NCBI GenBank assembly: GCA_034440575.1
Contig: JAOTOL010001181.1
Coordinates: forward strand, 1-64,000
Source of the DNA: Imbricaverruca yamaguchii
Taxonomy: Eukaryota > Arthropoda > Thecostraca > Neoverrucidae
Direction of reading: 5' to 3'
Length of the DNA stretch: 64,000 nucleotides
Shown in pieces: positions 61,101-64,000 of the stretch. Numbering within the stretch: position 1 is the stretch's first letter; each line of letters opens with the position of its first letter. The notes under the pieces are model-generated. The model worked only from the letters and a program-made list of their open reading frames with translations, was not told the origin of the DNA and did no database searches. The translations under genes and the position numbers were made by a program.

Positions 61101-63319
61101 TTGAAGATTTTTGCATTTTCAATATATTTTCACATGCGGAGTACATGAGACAAATCCAGTTTCCATCTGATCATGAGACTGGAAAGCAAAAGAAACGTAC
61201 TGTACTGTACTGTATTGTGCTGTCATGACAAGATGTTTGAATTTCCCTTCCCATTTGAGTGTAAAATTGAAGCATACATAACAGAACAGGATGCACTTGA
61301 GCACGCATGTCTGCAGTAAAGTTATGTCAGTGAGTACAAGTGAGTACGGTATGAGTACGGCAGTTGTAGATCACGCGACGGTAACGTGCTTACACCATTA
61401 AGCTATTGCTGTTATGAGTACGTAGTGGATATTTAAAGTCAATGCAGCTCATGTTTTTTCAGCTCTGATTGAGAAAAGTGGTTTCATAGCACAGAGAAGC
61501 GATGATTGGAAGAGCATATTAGTACGGAGGTGTCAGTTTGAGGGATGTCCATGTTTGTAATTCTTTCGTAGATTAGTTATACGCAGCATCGTTTTATGTT
61601 GATGTATTTTAAATACATCGGAGAATAATACTCATGAAATACAACATACACATCACTGCTTGAATGTTTCATTAAATAATTTGTTCAGATGTATCACATA
61701 TCAGTCAGGGATTATCGGAGTACTGGTGACTCAAGAAGAAATAAACATTTCAATACCGGAAGAAACATGACTTCACAACAGTTTCCTCGTGGCCAGTGTA
61801 GCCATGTCAGGCCGGTATGCCCATGGCGGGTCAGTGCACCCATGTCTGGTCAGTGTACCCATGTCCAATCAGTGTGCCCATGGTAGGTCGGTGTACCCAT
61901 GTCGGGCCAAATGTCCATGGTGGGCCACTATACTGGGGCGGGCCCATGGCGAGTCAGTGTAACCTGCGGGCAGTGTTAAAATAACGATTTCTCGTTAGGT
62001 GTGAAATGTCGAAAGGAGTACAGCAGAATGTCGAAATCGCTAAGGACTTAATGTTATAGACAATATTTCTAAGTCCTGTAGACCCGGTTTTGGAACAATT
62101 GGGTACATATGACTGTTCTCGTTGTGCGTGTTTTGAAATGTGCCTGATTTGAGGAGATCGATATCAACTAAAACAATGCTAACACCTATACTATAAGCCA
62201 GTGTTAAAATAATGATTTCTAATTAGGCGTGAGATGTCGAAACGAGTAAGGCGAAATGTCAATCTCGTCATGGAAATATTGGTAGTATTACATTTATTAA
62301 GTCCTGCAAACCAGTTTGAGGAAATCGCGTACAGATCACTGTTTCCGCTTTCCGTGTTTTGAGAAGTACCTAATTTGGTGACACTGACATCAACGAATGC
62401 GACACAAACAAACATGCTATAAACTGGCATTGTATAACACAGCGCATCATATGTAATCCTTCACCTGGAATAGCGGTGCGGAATGTTCGTTATCACGATC
62501 CAGGATCCGTTATGGTGAGCAAAAGCATGCTACTTATAAAATTAATATAGCTAGAAACGAGGAATGTTCACAAACACGCACCAAGAAGTATGACGTCGAT
62601 GTTCCTTTGGGGAGGATGTTGATTCAGTGTTCAGTAAGTGGTATATTCCGTCCTATTTCGCGAACAATTTATCACTGCTATACACTGATATTGTGTAACA
62701 TAACACATTATGAGTAGTCACCTCACCTGGAATGGCGCTGCGGGGTGCAGTTGGAACCAAGGCATGAAGTCTTATCAAACACCCACCAAGAAGCACGGTG
62801 TCGATATTTCTTTCGGAAGGATGGCAATTCAGTGTTCAGTACACTCTACCACATTATGCGAATAATGTATAATTGCATACGGGTCAGTGTACCACACGGG
62901 TCAGGCCACTCTGGCAGGCCATTGTACCCATGTCAAGTCGGTGTACCCATGGCGAGTCGGTGTACCCTGGCAGGCCATTTTACCCCTGGTGAGCCGGTGC
63001 TGCTGATCCGTCGCCTGTGACCTGACTCGTCGCCTGTGTCCTGACCCGTCGCCTGTGACCTGACCAGTCGCCTGTGACCTGACCAGTCACCTGTGACCTG
63101 ACCAGTCGCCTGTGACCTGACCAGTCGCCTGTGACCTGACTCATCACATGTGACCTGACCCCGTCGCCTGTGACCTGACCAGTCGCCTGTGACCTGGCCA
63201 GTCACCTGTGACCTGGCCCGTGGTGACGGTCGGCTATGTTGCAGGCCACATGAGCTGGCAGTCGGCCATCTCCGACGGTGCCGACACCTACATGTCCTCG
63301 GATGCTGGCACACCCTCAG
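57987..63319 (+). CDS. BTB/POZ transcription factor of the Tramtrack/Broad group (partial, three exons)
   Basis: Exons 57987-58157, 59716-60583 and a probable third at 63245-63319; phases 0 and 1 agree. Residues 1-117 are the BTB fold: FCVRWNNHQTTLINVFDSLL, LVDVTLYAEGQPVKAHKVVL, SACSQYF, then VSYHDLRALVHYMYRGEVNV and AAELLQIKGLAD. The linker has a 14-residue proline run (138-151), a basic KRRR (217-220) suited to nuclear import, a VKRE sumoylation-type site at about 259-262, and 14-residue GPWAPSPGLSTPNT repeats. Such proteins dimerise through the BTB and bind DNA by zinc-finger or HTH domains in later exons, which lie beyond the window. Which arthropod BTB gene it is cannot be told from this part. 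The start is uncertain because an in-frame ATG at 57951 and an open frame to 57792 lie upstream. Confidence 0.88.
58158..59715 (+). other. First coding intron of the BTB gene
   Basis: AT-richer than the exons. Contains CCTGACCTCACCTGATCTGACC-like patches near 59260 similar to those at 55 kb and 63 kb. No additional exon supported. Confidence 0.7.
59716..60583 (+). CDS. BTB gene, exon with C-terminal half of BTB and linker
   Basis: Acceptor ATGTCTGTTTCAG; begins TIFSAHGESHPVIILTSVSY. Ends CTGCCCCACG/GTATGT in phase 1. The frame happens to stay open to 60678, but the donor is strong. Includes in-frame coding tandem repeats at about 60400-60545. Confidence 0.93.
61797..61945 (+). repeat. ~18-bp minisatellite GTCAGTGTACCCATG, block 1
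   Basis: Degenerate units such as GGTCAGTGTACCCATGTC and GGTCGGTGTACCCATGTC, six to eight copies. The same unit reappears at 62883-63000, separated by about 0.95 kb of other duplicated DNA. Confidence 0.75.
62995..63220 (+). repeat. 19-bp minisatellite, about 11 copies
   Basis: Units CCTGTGACCTGACCAGTCG with CGTCG, CATCA and GGCC variants. It ends about 25 bp before the acceptor of the probable third BTB exon. Confidence 0.95.
63245..63319 (+). CDS. Probable third exon of the BTB gene
   Basis: 75 nt, phase 1 at both ends, between GGCTATGTTGCAG and CCCTCAG/GTACTG. Phase matches the preceding exon, giving LLPHG joined to HMSWQSAISDGADTYMSSDA and GTPS. It sits between a 19-bp minisatellite and a CGACC pentamer array. 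Could be alternatively spliced. Confidence 0.55.
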
Positions 63320-63344
63320 GTACTGTTCCGGCCCGGCCCGGCCA

Positions 63345-63450
63345 GATCCGACCCGACCCGACCCGACCCGACCCGACCCGACCCGACCCGACCCGACCCG
63401 ACCCGACCTGACCTGACCTGACCTGACCTGACCCGACCCGACCCGACACA
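63345..63450 (+). repeat. (CGACC)n pentanucleotide array
   Basis: About 20 units of CGACC, with a block of TGACC variants near 63407-63430. It starts about 25 bp after the donor of the probable third BTB exon. Confidence 0.97.
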
Positions 63451-63674
63451 CTGCATGTAGTGGGTGTGACGCACTGTGCGAGGCACCTCATGCCCACGGT
63501 TTGGGATCGCGTGCCTGACTGGCAGACTGACATCAGGTCACTGGATCCGACAGCTCCGATCACTCCCACATCTGAGCTTTGGGATCAGGTCATCGCATCG
63601 ACCCTTGACGTCGGGTTCAACACGCAGTGGGTCAAGACCTGACTGACAGCAGATTGATACACCTGACCTGACAC

Positions 63675-63930
63675 CGGGTCATATCACGTGACCTCTGGTG
63701 CCAGGCCACCATACTTGACCTTTGTCACCAGGTCACCATACTTGACCTTTGCACCACACTTGACCGTTGTACCAGGTCACCGCTCAGGCATGTGTTGTGG
63801 CAATCAATGTAATGTGGCACCAGGCCACCACACAGGCACGTATTGTGGAAATAAATGTAGTGCGTCACCAGGCCACCACACAGGCATGCATTGTGGCAGA
63901 CAATGCAGTGCAGCACCAGGTCATCATTGT
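63675..63930 (+). repeat. 54-bp tandem repeat, three copies, preceded by CACCATACTTGACCTTTG repeats
   Basis: Units contain CCAGGCCACCACACAGGCA and TGTGGNANNCAATGNAGTG. They stay in frame, giving PGHHTGTYCGNKCSAS and similar 18-residue units in a short open frame. More likely an intronic minisatellite of the BTB gene than an exon. Confidence 0.6.
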
Positions 63931-64000
63931 TAGATTCAAAAGGTCGTGTTTTGTATCCCCTTGGTCGAATGTGCTACGCGCAGCACCACATGCTCGCACT

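Larger units (their letters stand above)
60584..63244 (+). other. Second intron of the BTB gene with several tandem duplications
   Basis: 61972-62208 is repeated at 62196-62430 (CAGTGTTAAAATAANGATTTCT, GTACAGCAGAATGTC-like, ATGCTATAA). 62455-62660 is repeated at 62700-62870 (CACCTGGAATNGCG, CACCAAGAAG, GATTCAGTGTTCAGTA-like). The frame at 60908-61228 shows no domain. Confidence 0.55.

Noticed and set aside
60908..61228. 106-codon frame in the BTB intron
   Set aside because: No family resemblance and no acceptor that would place it in phase with the BTB exons.

Overview
The window is nuclear DNA of an invertebrate, most likely an arthropod and plausibly a crustacean. Protein-coding exons are short, very GC-rich and bounded by canonical GT/AG introns. 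They sit in a much more AT-rich background full of SINE-like copies, retroelement ruins, DNA transposons and minisatellites. The clearest lineage signal is a BTB/POZ exon of the Tramtrack/Broad-complex type (FCVRWNNHQ, then LVDVTLYAEG, AHKVVLSACSQYF), which is characteristic of arthropods. TTAGG-like tracts agree with that. The species is inference.

Layout. (1) 2169-6948, minus: an MBD4-type DNA glycosylase gene in five phase-compatible exons, with an MBD domain split over two exons and the helix-hairpin-helix glycosylase domain over three. (2) 10.1-17.9 kb: inverted copies of a dispersed repeat, a decayed CR1-like non-LTR retrotransposon split by a TG microsatellite, and on the minus strand two phase-matched exons of an unrecognised gene. 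(3) 22759-25462, plus: a two-exon MFSD10-type major facilitator gene of normal length. (4) 28.0-31.0 kb: two minisatellites (69-bp and 36-bp units). (5) 31776-34996: a 3.2-kb DNA transposon with TAGGG termini, a near-perfect 8-bp target duplication and a spliced but stop-interrupted transposase of a family I know only as unnamed invertebrate proteins. Its motif layout and ends indicate a divergent hAT-like lineage. (6) 35.3-36.3 kb: a 61-bp minisatellite. (7) 37.3-42.9 kb, minus: three phase-matched exons of a glycosylated single-pass membrane protein. A small RIIAD1-like gene (38020-38385, plus) lies inside one of its introns. (8) 43-57 kb: AT-rich repeat territory, including a second copy of a 1.4-kb dispersed repeat (first copy at 19.4 kb) that carries an 808-bp non-autonomous hAT element with a perfect 8-bp duplication. 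(9) 57.9-63.3 kb, plus: the BTB gene, running off the right edge, with fourfold 36-bp tandem duplication of its start region.

The genes do not form an operon or pathway. Recurrent themes are exons placed directly against intronic minisatellites, and tandem units whose length is a multiple of three, which produce long but meaningless open frames. The strongest candidate for a little-described system is the 31.8-35.0 kb transposon.
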